A DNA stretch of 64,000 nucleotides from Bacteroidota bacterium (GTDB lineage Bacteria; Bacteroidota; Bacteroidia; JACPRZ01), in assembly GCA_016193485.1 (NCBI GenBank), contig JACPRZ010000063.1:288788-352787 (forward strand), in the 5' to 3' direction. The notes under the pieces are model-generated. The model saw only the letters and a list, made by a program, of their open reading frames with translations. It was not told the DNA's origin and ran no database searches. This document shows, one piece after another, positions 53,391 through 61,782 of this stretch. How positions within the stretch are numbered: position 1 is the stretch's first letter; each line of letters starts with the position of its first letter. The position numbers were made by a program, and so were the translations under genes.

Positions 53391-54317
53391 TCAATACTTC
53401 ATCGTCCGCTTCCGTCTCCTCTTCAACTCATTGGCATACACTCTTCCTGCCGTTTCCTTATTCGCTTTAAGCCAGTCGGTTAGCTTTGTTTTGCCTGCAG
53501 GGGGGGAGTTGGTGCAGAGCAAGCCGGATGATAACCCGGTAATTTCCTGGCGGGTAAGAACGATATCGCCCGTAAAAAATCCGACAAGTTTCGCCATTTG
53601 GTATCCTATTTCATGGGGCAACGAAATTACCGGCCGTTTTTTTCCTAAAATGATTTCTGAAACGGTTTCCGCCAGTTCCCTGTAGGTAAAGGTTTCGGGA
53701 CCGATGGCGTCAATAATTTTATTCCCTGTATTTTCTCCTTCCCTTAATGCCAGTCCGGCAAAGTCATCAACGAATATCGGCTGCAGTTTATAGTCGCCCT
53801 TCCCGAAAACACCGAAAAAAGGGAATCTGCGAAGCATCCAGGCGATATTATTGACCAAAATATCTTCCCTCCCGAACAATACTGCCGGCCTTAATATGGA
53901 ATAAGAAATACCGGAATTTATCAGGGCTTCTTCGAGAATTCCTTTCCCTGCAAAATATTCCAGTGGTGAATTTTTATCGGGATTGGTTATGCTGGTGTGA
54001 ACAATCCTTTTTACTCCGGCCGTTATTGCGGCCTCGAATAATTTCAGGGTATTCTCTACCGCTTCCGAATGGCGGAACGATTTATGATTGAAACGGACCC
54101 AATACGTATTGTATAAAACCGAAACGCCTTTAAGTTTCGCCTTCAATTTTTCCGGGTTGTCAAAATGAAAAGGAGAAACGGTGATCTTGTTTCCGAAATC
54201 ATTAGGCCGGCCGGGTGAATTGGTCAGGGTAATGACCGGGATATTTTTCTCCAGCAGTTTCCGGGTAATATATTTACCCGAAAAACCGAAGGCACCGGTT
54301 ATTGCATGAAGTGACAT
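53391..54317 (-). CDS. NAD(P)-dependent sugar epimerase / complex I NDUFA9-like protein
   Basis: The ATG at 54317 places the Rossmann motif at the N-terminus (MSLHAITGAFGFSGKYITRK); longer frames lie in low-complexity sequence. The 308-residue short-chain dehydrogenase-like protein has VSVLYNTYWVRFNHKSFRHS, AITAGVKRIVHTSITNPDKN and SYSILRPAVLFGREDILVNN, as in the atypical SDR/NDUFA9 group; the catalytic Tyr is not in its usual YxxxK form. It may bind NAD(P) without epimerising. It is convergent with infB and probably monocistronic. Confidence 0.75.
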   Translation of the reverse strand: MSLHAITGAFGFSGKYITRKLLEKNIPVITLTNSPGRPNDFGNKITVSPFHFDNPEKLKAKLKGVSVLYNTYWVRFNHKSFRHSEAVENTLKLFEAAITAGVKRIVHTSITNPDKNSPLEYFAGKGILEEALINSGISYSILRPAVLFGREDILVNNIAWMLRRFPFFGVFGKGDYKLQPIFVDDFAGLALREGENTGNKIIDAIGPETFTYRELAETVSEIILGKKRPVISLPHEIGYQMAKLVGFFTGDIVLTRQEITGLSSGLLCTNSPPAGKTKLTDWLKANKETAGRVYANELKRRRKRTMKY

Positions 54318-54453
54318 ATCTAAAACATTCTGCCTTTTAAAAATTCCAAATCCAAAAACACAAATCACAAAAAATATTCAATGTTCAAAAAACAAATAAT
54401 CAAACGGTCTGGAATATTTGAGATTGGATTATTGAGATTTATTTGTTATTTGG

Positions 54454-54471
54454 TCCCGATATCTATCGGGA
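54454..54471. repeat. CCCGATATCTATCGGG palindrome
   Basis: TCCCGATATCTATCGGGA is an isolated copy of the short palindrome that forms the core of the repeats at 20603-20695 and 57298-57384 and recurs at 41620. It lies between mqnC and the epimerase-like gene, in AAATCCAAAAACAC-type low-complexity sequence. Confidence 0.6.
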
Positions 54472-54502
54472 TCGTATTTGTGATTTGCTTTGGCAAAGGA
54501 AA

Positions 54503-55636
54503 TTAAACCTCCTGTTCTTCCATCATTGCAGGCATCTCCCTGTACCGGTAATGCTGATTGCGCAGTTGCGGTTCAAAACCGGCTTCGCGGATGGCTTTCT
54601 GGATACCGCGTGATGAAAAGCGATATTTTGCTCCGGCAGCCGATACCACATTTTCTTCTATCATCACCGAACCGAAATCGTTTGCACCGGAGTGAAGGCA
54701 AATCTGCCCGACTTTTTTTCCCATCGTGAGCCATGAGGTCTGGATGTTGGTGATGTCAGGCAGCATGATGCGGCTGATGGCGACCATCCTGATATATTCA
54801 TCGGGTGTTACGCTATTTTTTATTCCTTTCACTTTTGCGAGGATGGTTCCTTCGTCCTGGAATGTCCAGGGGATAAATGCGATGAACCCGGTGGCTCCTG
54901 CGGGACGTTCCTCCTGCACTTCCCTCACGCTGATCAGATGTTGGATCCGTTCTTCAATGGCCTCAACCGTACCTATCATCATGGTTGCGGTGGTGGTCAG
55001 CCCCAGGGTATGCGCTGCACGCATCACATCAAGCCATTGACCCGATGTGCATTTTCCCTGTGCAATCTGCTTCCGCACCCGGTCGCTTAATATTTCAGCG
55101 CCAGCGCCCGGCAGGGAATCTAAACCCGCGTCAACCAAAGCGGAAAGGATTTTATTATATGAATCGGCAACAAGCGGCAATTTATCAAGTTGTGTGATAT
55201 GAACAATCTCCGGGGGACCAAGTGCGTGAAGTTTAAGCGATGGGAATAACTTTTTCAGTTCTCTGAACAGGCCGGTATAAAATTTCAAACCAAGTTCAGG
55301 ATGGTGGCCCCCCTGTAAAAGCAACTGCTCTCCACCGTAGCGGAACAACTCTTCTATCTTTTGCTTATACATATCCATAGTCGTAATATAAGAATCCTTA
55401 TCTCCAGGCGGGACAAAAAAATTACAAAACTTGCAATTGGCAACGCATACATTGGTAGTGTTCGTGTTGCGGTCAATGATCCAGGTAACTTTGTTGCCGG
55501 GTACGTGTTTCTTCCGCAGTTCATGACCTGCCCACATCAGCAGCGGCAGGGGCGCATTGCGATAGAGAAAAGCGCCTTCCTCAAGGTCTAAAAATTCCAG
55601 AGAAAGCGCCTTGGATATCAGTTGATCCGTTTGCAT
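54503..55636 (-). CDS. mqnC: Cyclic dehypoxanthinyl futalosine synthase (MqnC), radical SAM
   Basis: A 377-residue radical SAM enzyme of the futalosine route to menaquinone. The cluster motif is TNVCVANCKFCNFFVPPGDK (C-x3-C-x2-C); IDRNTNTTN before it, QLLLQGGHHPELGLKFYTGL and GAGAEILSDRVRK are MqnC signatures, and the C-terminal ANDFGSVMIEENVVSAAG is shared with MqnE/CofH relatives. MqnC is preferred to MqnE by the IDRN and GGHHPELG forms. No other mqn gene is in the window. Its presence points to menaquinone-based respiration by the alternative pathway. Confidence 0.9.
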   Translation of the reverse strand: MQTDQLISKALSLEFLDLEEGAFLYRNAPLPLLMWAGHELRKKHVPGNKVTWIIDRNTNTTNVCVANCKFCNFFVPPGDKDSYITTMDMYKQKIEELFRYGGEQLLLQGGHHPELGLKFYTGLFRELKKLFPSLKLHALGPPEIVHITQLDKLPLVADSYNKILSALVDAGLDSLPGAGAEILSDRVRKQIAQGKCTSGQWLDVMRAAHTLGLTTTATMMIGTVEAIEERIQHLISVREVQEERPAGATGFIAFIPWTFQDEGTILAKVKGIKNSVTPDEYIRMVAISRIMLPDITNIQTSWLTMGKKVGQICLHSGANDFGSVMIEENVVSAAGAKYRFSSRGIQKAIREAGFEPQLRNQHYRYREMPAMMEEQEV

Positions 55637-55735
55637 ATACTCATGCTAAATGTGTTCGCAATTATTACAAATAATTTCCCGCATGAGTATATGCCGCATA
55701 CCTTACTAATCAATACTCATGCGGTATGACCGCAC
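55637..55735. repeat. ATACTCATGC palindromic cluster
   Basis: ATACTCATGC occurs next to the mqnC start, as its complement GCATGAGTAT near 55682, and again near 55708 followed by GGTATGACCGCA. Successive copies can pair with each other. The cluster fills the gap between mqnC and the pepA promoter. Confidence 0.55.
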
Positions 55736-55748
55736 TTCCGGTGTTTTG

Positions 55749-55756
55749 TATCTTTG
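55749..55756 (+). promoter_or_regulatory. Bacteroidota -7 element of pepA
   Basis: TATCTTTG matches the consensus exactly, 33 bp before the pepA ATG at 55790. Confidence 0.6.
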
Positions 55757-55789
55757 CCCGTCAAACGTACGCAAAAATAAAACAGGTCT

Positions 55790-57244
55790 ATGGATGTAAA
55801 AATCGTTAAAGGAAAATCCTTGCCCCGGAATAATTCGCTGGCATTCGTGGTAAAAAATCCGGGAGCAGTGCCGGAAGAAATTTTTTCACCGGATGAGTTC
55901 CTGTATATAAAAATGGAATTTGAAAACCCCGAAAAAAAACGGGTGGAAATCAACCGGTTTTCGTACCGCATATATGTACTCAGGGTTGAAAAGAATAATA
56001 AAAATCACGAAACAAAGGAATCTATTCGCAAAGCCGGGTATGCACTGCTCGGCCGCCTCAACGAATATAAGACAGAAAAAATAACAATAGTTGACCGGAC
56101 CGGTATTTCCGATTTTGTTTTTGCCTTTTCCGAAGGTATGGCTCTCGGAACCTACCGCTTCCTGCGATATAAATCCGAAAAAGATAAAAACACCTGCCAT
56201 TTGAAAGAAATTGAGATTATTTCGGAAAAAGTGACCGTAAAAGATATTGAACGATTATCCGTATGCGTGAAAGCCAACTTTATTACCCGTGATCTTATTA
56301 ACGAGCCCAGTAATTATCTTACCGCAACCCGCCTGGCCCATGAGTTTGAACGGATGGGGAAAGAGGCGGGATTTTCAGTGGAAGTATTCAATAAATCAAA
56401 AATCAGAGAAATGAAGATGGGAGGGATACTTGCGGTCAACCGCGGGAGTCCCGAACCTCCGACTTTCACGGTAATGACATGGAAGCCGGCAAACGCAAAA
56501 AATAAAAAACCCATAGTACTCATCGGCAAAGGAATTGTTTTTGATACAGGTGGACTCAGTTTAAAACCGACCAAGGACTCCATGGATTCCATGAAAAGCG
56601 ATATGAGCGGGGGGGCTGCCGCAGGGGGGGTGTTATATGCGGCTGCAAGGAACCGCCTGCCGGTTTATCTCATCGGACTGGTGCCTGCTACCGATAACCG
56701 ACCCGGGGGCGATGCCTACGCGCCCGGTGATATCATCACGATGTATGACGGAACCACCGTTGAAGTCCTGAACACCGATGCCGAGGGCCGGCTGGTCCTT
56801 GCCGATGCCCTTGCCTTTGCAAAAGAATTGAATCCTGAACTTGTGATTGACCTCGCCACCCTTACAGGCGCTGCACGAAGTGCGGTAGGACCCTATGCCG
56901 CCATTGGAATGGGAACCGCAGGCACTGCAACTTCCCGGAAACTCGTTCAAACCGGATTTGATGTTTTTGAACGGGTGGTTGAAGTTCCTTTCTGGGATGA
57001 ATATTTTGAACAGATGAAATCGGATGTAGCCGACCTGAAAAATATCGGAAGCGGCAGTGCCGGGCATATCACGGCAGGTAAGTTCCTCGAACATTTTACC
57101 AAAGAGAAGGAGAAACATGCCTATCCGTGGATACATCTTGATATCGCCCCGGTGGCGTTTCTCGAAAAAAAAGATAGTTACCGCGGAAAGGGAGGCAGCG
57201 GGTTTGGTGTGCGGCTGTTGTTTGAGTTTTTAAGGAAATTATAA
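55790..57244 (+). CDS. pepA: Leucyl aminopeptidase (family M17)
   Basis: A 484-residue cytosolic metallo-aminopeptidase that frees N-terminal residues from peptides. The active site is IGKGIVFDTGGLSLKPTKD (metal-binding Lys and Asp), MKSDMSGGAAAGGVL, the family signature NTDAEGRLVLADALAFA and DLATLTGAA. An N-terminal macro-like domain of about 160 residues precedes it, slightly shorter than in Escherichia coli PepA. Two G7 tracts (56609-56615 and 56624-56630) lie in the conserved GGAAAGG region. Followed by 358 bp without a gene. Confidence 0.96.
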   Translation: MDVKIVKGKSLPRNNSLAFVVKNPGAVPEEIFSPDEFLYIKMEFENPEKKRVEINRFSYRIYVLRVEKNNKNHETKESIRKAGYALLGRLNEYKTEKITIVDRTGISDFVFAFSEGMALGTYRFLRYKSEKDKNTCHLKEIEIISEKVTVKDIERLSVCVKANFITRDLINEPSNYLTATRLAHEFERMGKEAGFSVEVFNKSKIREMKMGGILAVNRGSPEPPTFTVMTWKPANAKNKKPIVLIGKGIVFDTGGLSLKPTKDSMDSMKSDMSGGAAAGGVLYAAARNRLPVYLIGLVPATDNRPGGDAYAPGDIITMYDGTTVEVLNTDAEGRLVLADALAFAKELNPELVIDLATLTGAARSAVGPYAAIGMGTAGTATSRKLVQTGFDVFERVVEVPFWDEYFEQMKSDVADLKNIGSGSAGHITAGKFLEHFTKEKEKHAYPWIHLDIAPVAFLEKKDSYRGKGGSGFGVRLLFEFLRKL

Positions 57245-57297
57245 TAATCTTATCGGTTGAGTGAAGGTTAGTATATTTTTAATGCCTGGATGAATAA

Positions 57298-57384
57298 ATC
57301 CCCCTAACCCCCTCCCGATATCTATCGGGATCAAAGGGGGAATAATACCGTTTTCTCCCTTGGGGAAGGGGGATTGATAAATTG
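57298..57384. repeat. C-rich dispersed palindromic repeat (intergenic copy)
   Basis: CCCCCTAACCCCCTCCCGAT, the inner CCCGATATCTATCGGG palindrome, AAAGGGGGAA and a closing GGGGGATTGATAA match 20603-20695. This full-length intergenic copy is the best reference for the family. Confidence 0.8.
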
Positions 57385-57430
57385 AAACCTCAAAGGGGTA
57401 ATAAATATTCGAACCATAATTATTATTATA

Positions 57431-57580
57431 TTACTATTCATCCCAAATTACAAATTATTATTGGTTATTGCAATTTAACTCTGTGCTCTCTGTGTTGAAG
57501 AATTTTTAACACAGAGCATGCCTACCGGACAGGCAGGTTCGCTGAGATAACAGAGTTTCACAGAGGGGGTGAATAGTAAC
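57431..57580. repeat. Nested palindromic element upstream of the serA-like gene
   Basis: TTACTATTCATCCC (from 57431) and GGGGGTGAATAGTAAC (ending 57580) form outer arms like those at 37519/37635. Inside are CTCTGTGCTCTCTGTGTT and ACAGAGTTTCACAGAG arms and a CCTACCGGACAGGCAGG palindrome. Together with the preceding repeat it fills the stretch 57245-57602; no gene or promoter is seen there. Confidence 0.7.
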
Positions 57581-57602
57581 ATTATTATTAAACAATAATT
57601 TT

Positions 57603-58556
57603 ATGTACACCATTCTCGCCAATGACGGGATTGACGCGTCCTGTAAAAAAATTCTTGCAGGTGCCGGCATTGAGGTTATTGAAAAAAAAATAGCGCAGGA
57701 AATTCTTGCCGTTGAACTGAAAAAATTCGATGGCATCATCGTGCGAAGCGCAACCAAGGTGACCGGTGACATTATTAAAGCCGCATCACACCTGAAATTT
57801 ATTGCGCGTGCCGGAGTGGGATTGGATAATATTGACACCGGTGCTGCAAAACAGGCAGGGATTACCGTAATTAATACTCCCGGTGCGTCTTCACACTCCG
57901 TTGCCGAACTTGTTTTCGCGCATCTGTTCGGTTTAGTGCGATCCCTGCATGACTCCAACCGCCAGATGCCTCTTGAAGGCGAAAAAAATTTTGCAGGGTT
58001 AAAGAAAAAATATTCCGGGGGAACCGAACTGAAGGGTAAAACACTTGGAATTATCGGGCTGGGAAGGATAGGGCAGGCCGTTGCTAAAATTGCACTCGGC
58101 ATAGGGATGAAAGTCATTGCCCATGACCCTTTTGTAACTGAGGCAGTGGTAGAAATAGAGATCAGTGGTGTGCCGCATAATGTTGTAATAAAAATAAATA
58201 CCGTTCCAATGGAAGAAGCGCTGAAGAAGAGCGATTTCATCACACTGCATATACCGGGAAGCAAAAGTCCGGTTATCACATCAAAAGAAATCGGAATGAT
58301 GAAGGACGGAGCCGGAATTGTTAATGCCGCAAGAGGGGGGGTAGTATCGGAGAGCGACCTTCTTGATGCGATCCGGAAAGGTAAAATCGCCTATGCGGGG
58401 CTTGATGTTTTTGAAAACGAACCGGCACCATCCTTAAATATCCTGATGGAGCCTAACCTCTCGCTTACCCCGCATATCGGGGCCGCCACTGCAGAAGCGC
58501 AGGAAAGGATTGGCATTGAACTGGGTGAGAAAATAGTTGCCTTTCTGAAGAAATAA
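57603..58556 (+). CDS. serA: D-3-phosphoglycerate dehydrogenase-like 2-hydroxyacid dehydrogenase
   Basis: A 317-residue NAD-dependent dehydrogenase, probably making 3-phosphohydroxypyruvate for serine synthesis. The Rossmann motif is LGIIGLGRIGQAVAKIALGI; ARAGVGLDNIDTGAAKQAGI is the substrate-loop signature; the catalytic Arg (NAARGGVVSESDL), Glu (VFENEPAP) and His (LTPHIGAATAEAQERIG) are in place. It lacks the C-terminal ACT domain, as short SerA forms do. A related substrate is possible. The glycines of AARGG are encoded across a G7 tract. Confidence 0.88.
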   Translation: MYTILANDGIDASCKKILAGAGIEVIEKKIAQEILAVELKKFDGIIVRSATKVTGDIIKAASHLKFIARAGVGLDNIDTGAAKQAGITVINTPGASSHSVAELVFAHLFGLVRSLHDSNRQMPLEGEKNFAGLKKKYSGGTELKGKTLGIIGLGRIGQAVAKIALGIGMKVIAHDPFVTEAVVEIEISGVPHNVVIKINTVPMEEALKKSDFITLHIPGSKSPVITSKEIGMMKDGAGIVNAARGGVVSESDLLDAIRKGKIAYAGLDVFENEPAPSLNILMEPNLSLTPHIGAATAEAQERIGIELGEKIVAFLKK

Positions 58557-58606
58557 CGGATTTAGACCTTACCCAATATTCAATAAGCGGAATCCTTAAT
58601 ATGTTG

Positions 58607-58614
58607 TATTTTTG
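58607..58614 (+). promoter_or_regulatory. Bacteroidota -7 element of the ATPase cassette
   Basis: TATTTTTG matches the consensus exactly, 19 bp before the ATG at 58634. It would give a very short leader for the two-gene cassette. Confidence 0.55.
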
Positions 58615-58633
58615 CCCTTGATAAAAATGTGAA

Positions 58634-59650
58634 ATGCACATCACAAAAGTACATATTCAGAATTTTAAATCCATAAAAAACCTGGAGTTTGACGCCAGAC
58701 GCGTGAATGTATTTATCGGAGAGCCGAACACAGGCAAAACAAACATTATTGAAGCATTGAGCGTGTTTTCTATTAATGCAAGCAGTGCAGAACTTTTCAA
58801 ACATTTTGTGCGGTTCAAATCCACACGTAATCTGTTTTATGATTCTGTTTTGGATAGACCGCTTTATGTAAAAACCAATCTCCGGAATTTTAAGGTGGAA
58901 TATCAAAAGACCTATAATCGTTTCGGTGCAGTGTATTATACTGATGAGGAAGAACAATTTTTAAAGGAATACGATAAAAATTTATCAAGCGACAGATTGA
59001 GTAATTTTTCACTTGAACATGATGGCCGCATTACATTAAGTCACAGTCCAACTATCACAACCTTTGTTAAGGCATTCGTTTACAAGCGGCTCACTTCCTT
59101 TAACCAATCATTCCGTTCTTTTCTGAATCCGCCCTTCGGAGACAACATTCCGAATTTGCTCATCAGCAATTCCGACTTAAAAAAGATGGTCTCTAATTTT
59201 TTCAAAGACAAAGGATATAAAATAATTCTGAAACCCGAAGACAACGACATTGAGATTGCAAAGGAAGAGGATGAGGTTTTATACAGTTATCCTTATGTGA
59301 CGATTTCCGAAACATTGCAGCGAATTGTATTTATGATGCTCGCTATTGAAACCTGCAGGGATTCCACGTTACTTTTTGATGAACCGGAATCAAACACTTT
59401 CCCTTTTTATACGAAGTACATTGCCGAGAGAATAGCGCAGGATAAAACCAATCAGTACTTTCTCACAAGCCATAACCCGTACTTACTGCTGAATATCATC
59501 GAAAAAACGCCATCAAAGGAATTAAGCGTGTTTGTTACAACCATGAAGAATTATCAGACGAAAATACATTTGCTCACTCCCAGGCAGTTAAAAGAGGTAA
59601 TCCGCCTTCAGCATGATGTTTTCTTAAATCTTGACAAGTTTTCTAAATGA
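58634..59650 (+). CDS. AAA/ABC-type ATPase of the OLD/RecF-like class (cassette gene A)
   Basis: A 338-residue ATPase: KVHIQNFKSIKNLEF start, Walker A GEPNTGKTNIIEAL (residues about 33-46), a long insert with mixed helices, a signature-like ISETLQRIVFMMLAIE, Walker B DSTLLFDEPESNTFPF and the switch YFLTSHNPYLLLNII. It has the AAA_15/AAA_21 fold seen in OLD, RloA, Septu PtuA and similar proteins, but ends without a TOPRIM domain. The gene is noticeably richer in A+T than its neighbours. Its TGA overlaps the ATG of a 158-residue partner gene. The pair is organised like phage-defence cassettes in which an ATPase controls an effector; the defence role is inference. Confidence 0.85.
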   Translation: MHITKVHIQNFKSIKNLEFDARRVNVFIGEPNTGKTNIIEALSVFSINASSAELFKHFVRFKSTRNLFYDSVLDRPLYVKTNLRNFKVEYQKTYNRFGAVYYTDEEEQFLKEYDKNLSSDRLSNFSLEHDGRITLSHSPTITTFVKAFVYKRLTSFNQSFRSFLNPPFGDNIPNLLISNSDLKKMVSNFFKDKGYKIILKPEDNDIEIAKEEDEVLYSYPYVTISETLQRIVFMMLAIETCRDSTLLFDEPESNTFPFYTKYIAERIAQDKTNQYFLTSHNPYLLLNIIEKTPSKELSVFVTTMKNYQTKIHLLTPRQLKEVIRLQHDVFLNLDKFSK

Positions 59651-60123
59651 GCAGGTACCACATCGAATGCCGCCCCGAAGAAATCCTTTTATTGACCATC
59701 GGGCATTTGACACGGGATCATATTGAGCATCATACCGGAAACGGCTCAGTATGTAAAACTCTTTCCAAAGGAAGAAATCTTATCGGCTTGATTGATGAAG
59801 ACCCTGAGAGAAAAGAGTACCAGCACGACTATTATGATGAACTTTACAAAAGACAAAAATCCGATGAACATGACATCAGGTTAAGTATTGATAAGAAAAC
59901 TAAAAACCGGCTTGTATTCATTAAACCGAAATTTGAACCATGGATTATTGCAGTTGCACGAAATTCCGGCTTACGAATGTCCGATTTTAATCTGAGCGAT
60001 GACCCTGATAAACTCCATGGTGAAATAAACTGGAAAAGGACAGACCTGCAGAAACTCCTGCATAAATTAATGAAGATAAAAAGTCCTGCGATTGTGCATT
60101 TGAAAAAGATTATTTCTCCGTAA
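59647..60123 (+). CDS. Unrecognised 158-residue partner of the ATPase (candidate effector)
   Basis: The ATG overlaps the stop of the ATPase gene (ATGA). The protein begins MSRYHIECRPEEILLLTIG and shows two notable motifs, NLIGLIDEDPERKEYQHDYY and KPKFEPWIIAVARNSGLRMS. The acidic DEDP after a hydrophobic strand and the later FEPW helix recall the reduced TOPRIM/RloB-like and DUF4276-like nuclease partners of OLD-type ATPases, but I cannot assign a family. No HNH or Cys/His metal cluster is evident. The 3' end overlaps the convergent msrB by 14 bp. Confidence 0.7.
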   Translation: MSRYHIECRPEEILLLTIGHLTRDHIEHHTGNGSVCKTLSKGRNLIGLIDEDPERKEYQHDYYDELYKRQKSDEHDIRLSIDKKTKNRLVFIKPKFEPWIIAVARNSGLRMSDFNLSDDPDKLHGEINWKRTDLQKLLHKLMKIKSPAIVHLKKIISP

Positions 60124-60658
60124 ACTCCAGCGCTCCCGAATTAACGCAGTACCTCAACCCGGTTGGCTTCGGCCCATCGTCAAAAAGGTGCCCGAGGTGG
60201 GCACCGCATTTTTTACACATCACTTCGGTTCGGAGCATACCATAACTGCGGTCTTCTTTCTCACCCACGCTGCTGTCAGATGCAGGAGAATAGTAACTGG
60301 GCCACCCGCTGCCCGAATCAAATTTTGTATCCGAAGAGAAAAGTTCATTGCCGCACCGCACGCACATGTACCTTCCGGTTTCATGGTGATTCCAGTATTT
60401 GCCGGTAAATGCCGGTTCGGTACTGCCCTCGCAGGTAATAAGGTACTGCTCCGGGGTGAGTGTTTTTTTCCATTCTTCCTTTGACTTGCCCTCTTTAGAA
60501 ATGGAATCCCCCCCTTCCCTGTTCCCTGTCTTCTGTTCCCTGTCTCTCTGTGCTCCAGCCATAAAATTATTATTTTTTTCAAATACAAAGATATTGATTA
60601 GGATAGCAAGTGCAGCGCAAACAATAACAGACGCTGTGGCTAAAAGAATTTTTTTCAC
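60110..60658 (-). CDS. msrB: Peptide-methionine (R)-S-oxide reductase MsrB, exported or membrane-anchored
   Basis: A 182-residue protein with an N-terminal membrane segment (LLATASVIVCAALAILINIF) and a linker, then the MsrB domain: TEPAFTGKYWNHHETGRYMC, GSGWPSYYSPASD, the zinc pairs CVRCG and CKKCG, HLGHLFDDGPKPTGLRYC and the catalytic Cys in RYCVNSGAL. It reduces methionine-R-sulfoxide in periplasmic or surface proteins. The linker RDREQKTGNREGGDS derives from a GACAGGGAACAG simple repeat (60504-60556), probably an in-frame insertion. It starts one base after the upstream kinase-like gene, forming an operon. Confidence 0.94.
   Translation of the reverse strand: MKKILLATASVIVCAALAILINIFVFEKNNNFMAGAQRDREQKTGNREGGDSISKEGKSKEEWKKTLTPEQYLITCEGSTEPAFTGKYWNHHETGRYMCVRCGNELFSSDTKFDSGSGWPSYYSPASDSSVGEKEDRSYGMLRTEVMCKKCGAHLGHLFDDGPKPTGLRYCVNSGALEFTEK
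60504..60556. repeat. GACAGGGAACAG simple repeat in the msrB linker
   Basis: Plus-strand TTCCCTGTTCCCTGTCTTC and TGTTCCCTGTCTC recur as TTCCCTGTCTTCCGTTCCC at 30249-30275 after dnaG. Here the repeat codes for the charged linker between membrane anchor and MsrB domain. Confidence 0.6.
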
Positions 60659-60659
60659 T

Positions 60660-61526
60660 TCAGAATCTGTTTATTATAGAATCCATCTGGTATAAATAAC
60701 TGCCTCCGAAAAGATTTACGTGAACAAGTAAAGGATAGAGGTTGCATAAATCAGTTCTTTTCTGCCATCCCGGTTCCAACGGGAATTCGCGGTTATAGGC
60801 ATCATAAAATTCAATATCAAAACCGCCAAAGAGTTTTGTCATGGCGATATCCATTTCGCGGCAGCCATAGTAAACAGAGGGGTCAATGAGGCAGGCAGCG
60901 CCTTGTGGTGAGACCATGTAGTTACCGCTCCAGAGATCGCCATGAAGAAGCGAGGGTTTTTCTGCCGGAAAAATATCATCCAGTTTCTTAAAAAGGTTCT
61001 CAAAGCGCTTTGCCCGCAATCCTGAAAATCCGGCAAGTTGTATCTGCGGCAGCAGCCGTTCCTCAATGAAAAAATCAACCCAACGGTCATGCTTTTTATT
61101 GCTTTGCCGCAGCGAACCGATGTAATTATCATGATCCAAGCCGAAATATTTTTCGGTACGCCTGTGCATCCGCGCCAATGCCTGTCCGAAAAGTGGAGAA
61201 AAATCCGGTACCCGTTTCCCCGGTTCAATAAATTCGAGGATAAGAAATGCGCTTCCTTTATCTTCACCGGAGGCGATGAAAGACGGTACGAAAATTTCAT
61301 TCGCCTCCTTCAGAACCTGCAATCCTTTTGCTTCCGCCTCAAACATACCCGGGTACTTTTTGACATCATTTACCTTGCAGAAAAATTTACCGGCACCGGT
61401 ATCAATACAGAAGGCATTATTTATACATCCGCCTCCCACCGGCAAATGGGATTGGATAACGACAGAACGCGCCAGGTAGCCGCAAAGCGCTGCTTCGATT
61501 GCCCTGAATACCGGGTTTGGGTTCAT
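60660..61526 (-). CDS. Fructosamine-kinase-family protein
   Basis: A 288-residue aminoglycoside-phosphotransferase-fold kinase. Visible are the nucleotide loop (SHLPVGGGCINNAFCI), FFCKVNDVKKYPGMFEAEAK, LILEFIEPGKR, the catalytic LLHGDLWSGNYMVSP and LIDPSVYYGCREMDIAMTKL, which is characteristic of the fructosamine kinase group. Members phosphorylate ketosamines so that glycation products detach from proteins; a different small substrate is possible. With msrB it forms a two-gene unit of protein-damage repair, a sensible pairing. Confidence 0.9.
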   Translation of the reverse strand: MNPNPVFRAIEAALCGYLARSVVIQSHLPVGGGCINNAFCIDTGAGKFFCKVNDVKKYPGMFEAEAKGLQVLKEANEIFVPSFIASGEDKGSAFLILEFIEPGKRVPDFSPLFGQALARMHRRTEKYFGLDHDNYIGSLRQSNKKHDRWVDFFIEERLLPQIQLAGFSGLRAKRFENLFKKLDDIFPAEKPSLLHGDLWSGNYMVSPQGAACLIDPSVYYGCREMDIAMTKLFGGFDIEFYDAYNREFPLEPGWQKRTDLCNLYPLLVHVNLFGGSYLYQMDSIINRF

Positions 61527-61582
61527 ATAGCGAAGATATGGCGTATTATGAATACCCTGGTTATTTTCCCATCCTGGCCGGT

Positions 61583-61739
61583 GGTATGTAGAGACAAGGC
61601 ATGTTTACCTGCCGAAGCACAGCGAAGGCATGGCCTCGTCTCTGCATACCGGTACAATTTAAATACCCCTTCGGTTCTCCGGTTTTGCTCATTCCGTATT
61701 TTATTCCCATCTTTGCCCCGTCCCGCCAGAGGCGGGACA
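61583..61739. repeat. GTAGAGACAAGGCATG palindrome and CCCGCC palindrome
   Basis: GTAGAGACAAGGCATG (61588-61603) pairs with CATGGCCTCGTCTCTGC (61629-61645); its loop holds a further TGCCGAAGC segment. TCCCGCCAGAGGCGGGA (61723-61739 region) is a second palindrome. Both are dispersed-repeat types. They occupy the gap upstream of the oligopeptide-binding gene. Confidence 0.6.
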
Positions 61740-61774
61740 AAAAAATTTGTTCCACCGGATATATCTAATTTGTT

Positions 61775-61782
61775 TATCTTTA
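61775..61782 (+). promoter_or_regulatory. Candidate -7 element of the oligopeptide-binding protein gene
   Basis: TATCTTTA differs from TAnnTTTG by one base and lies 35 bp before the ATG at 61818. Confidence 0.4.
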
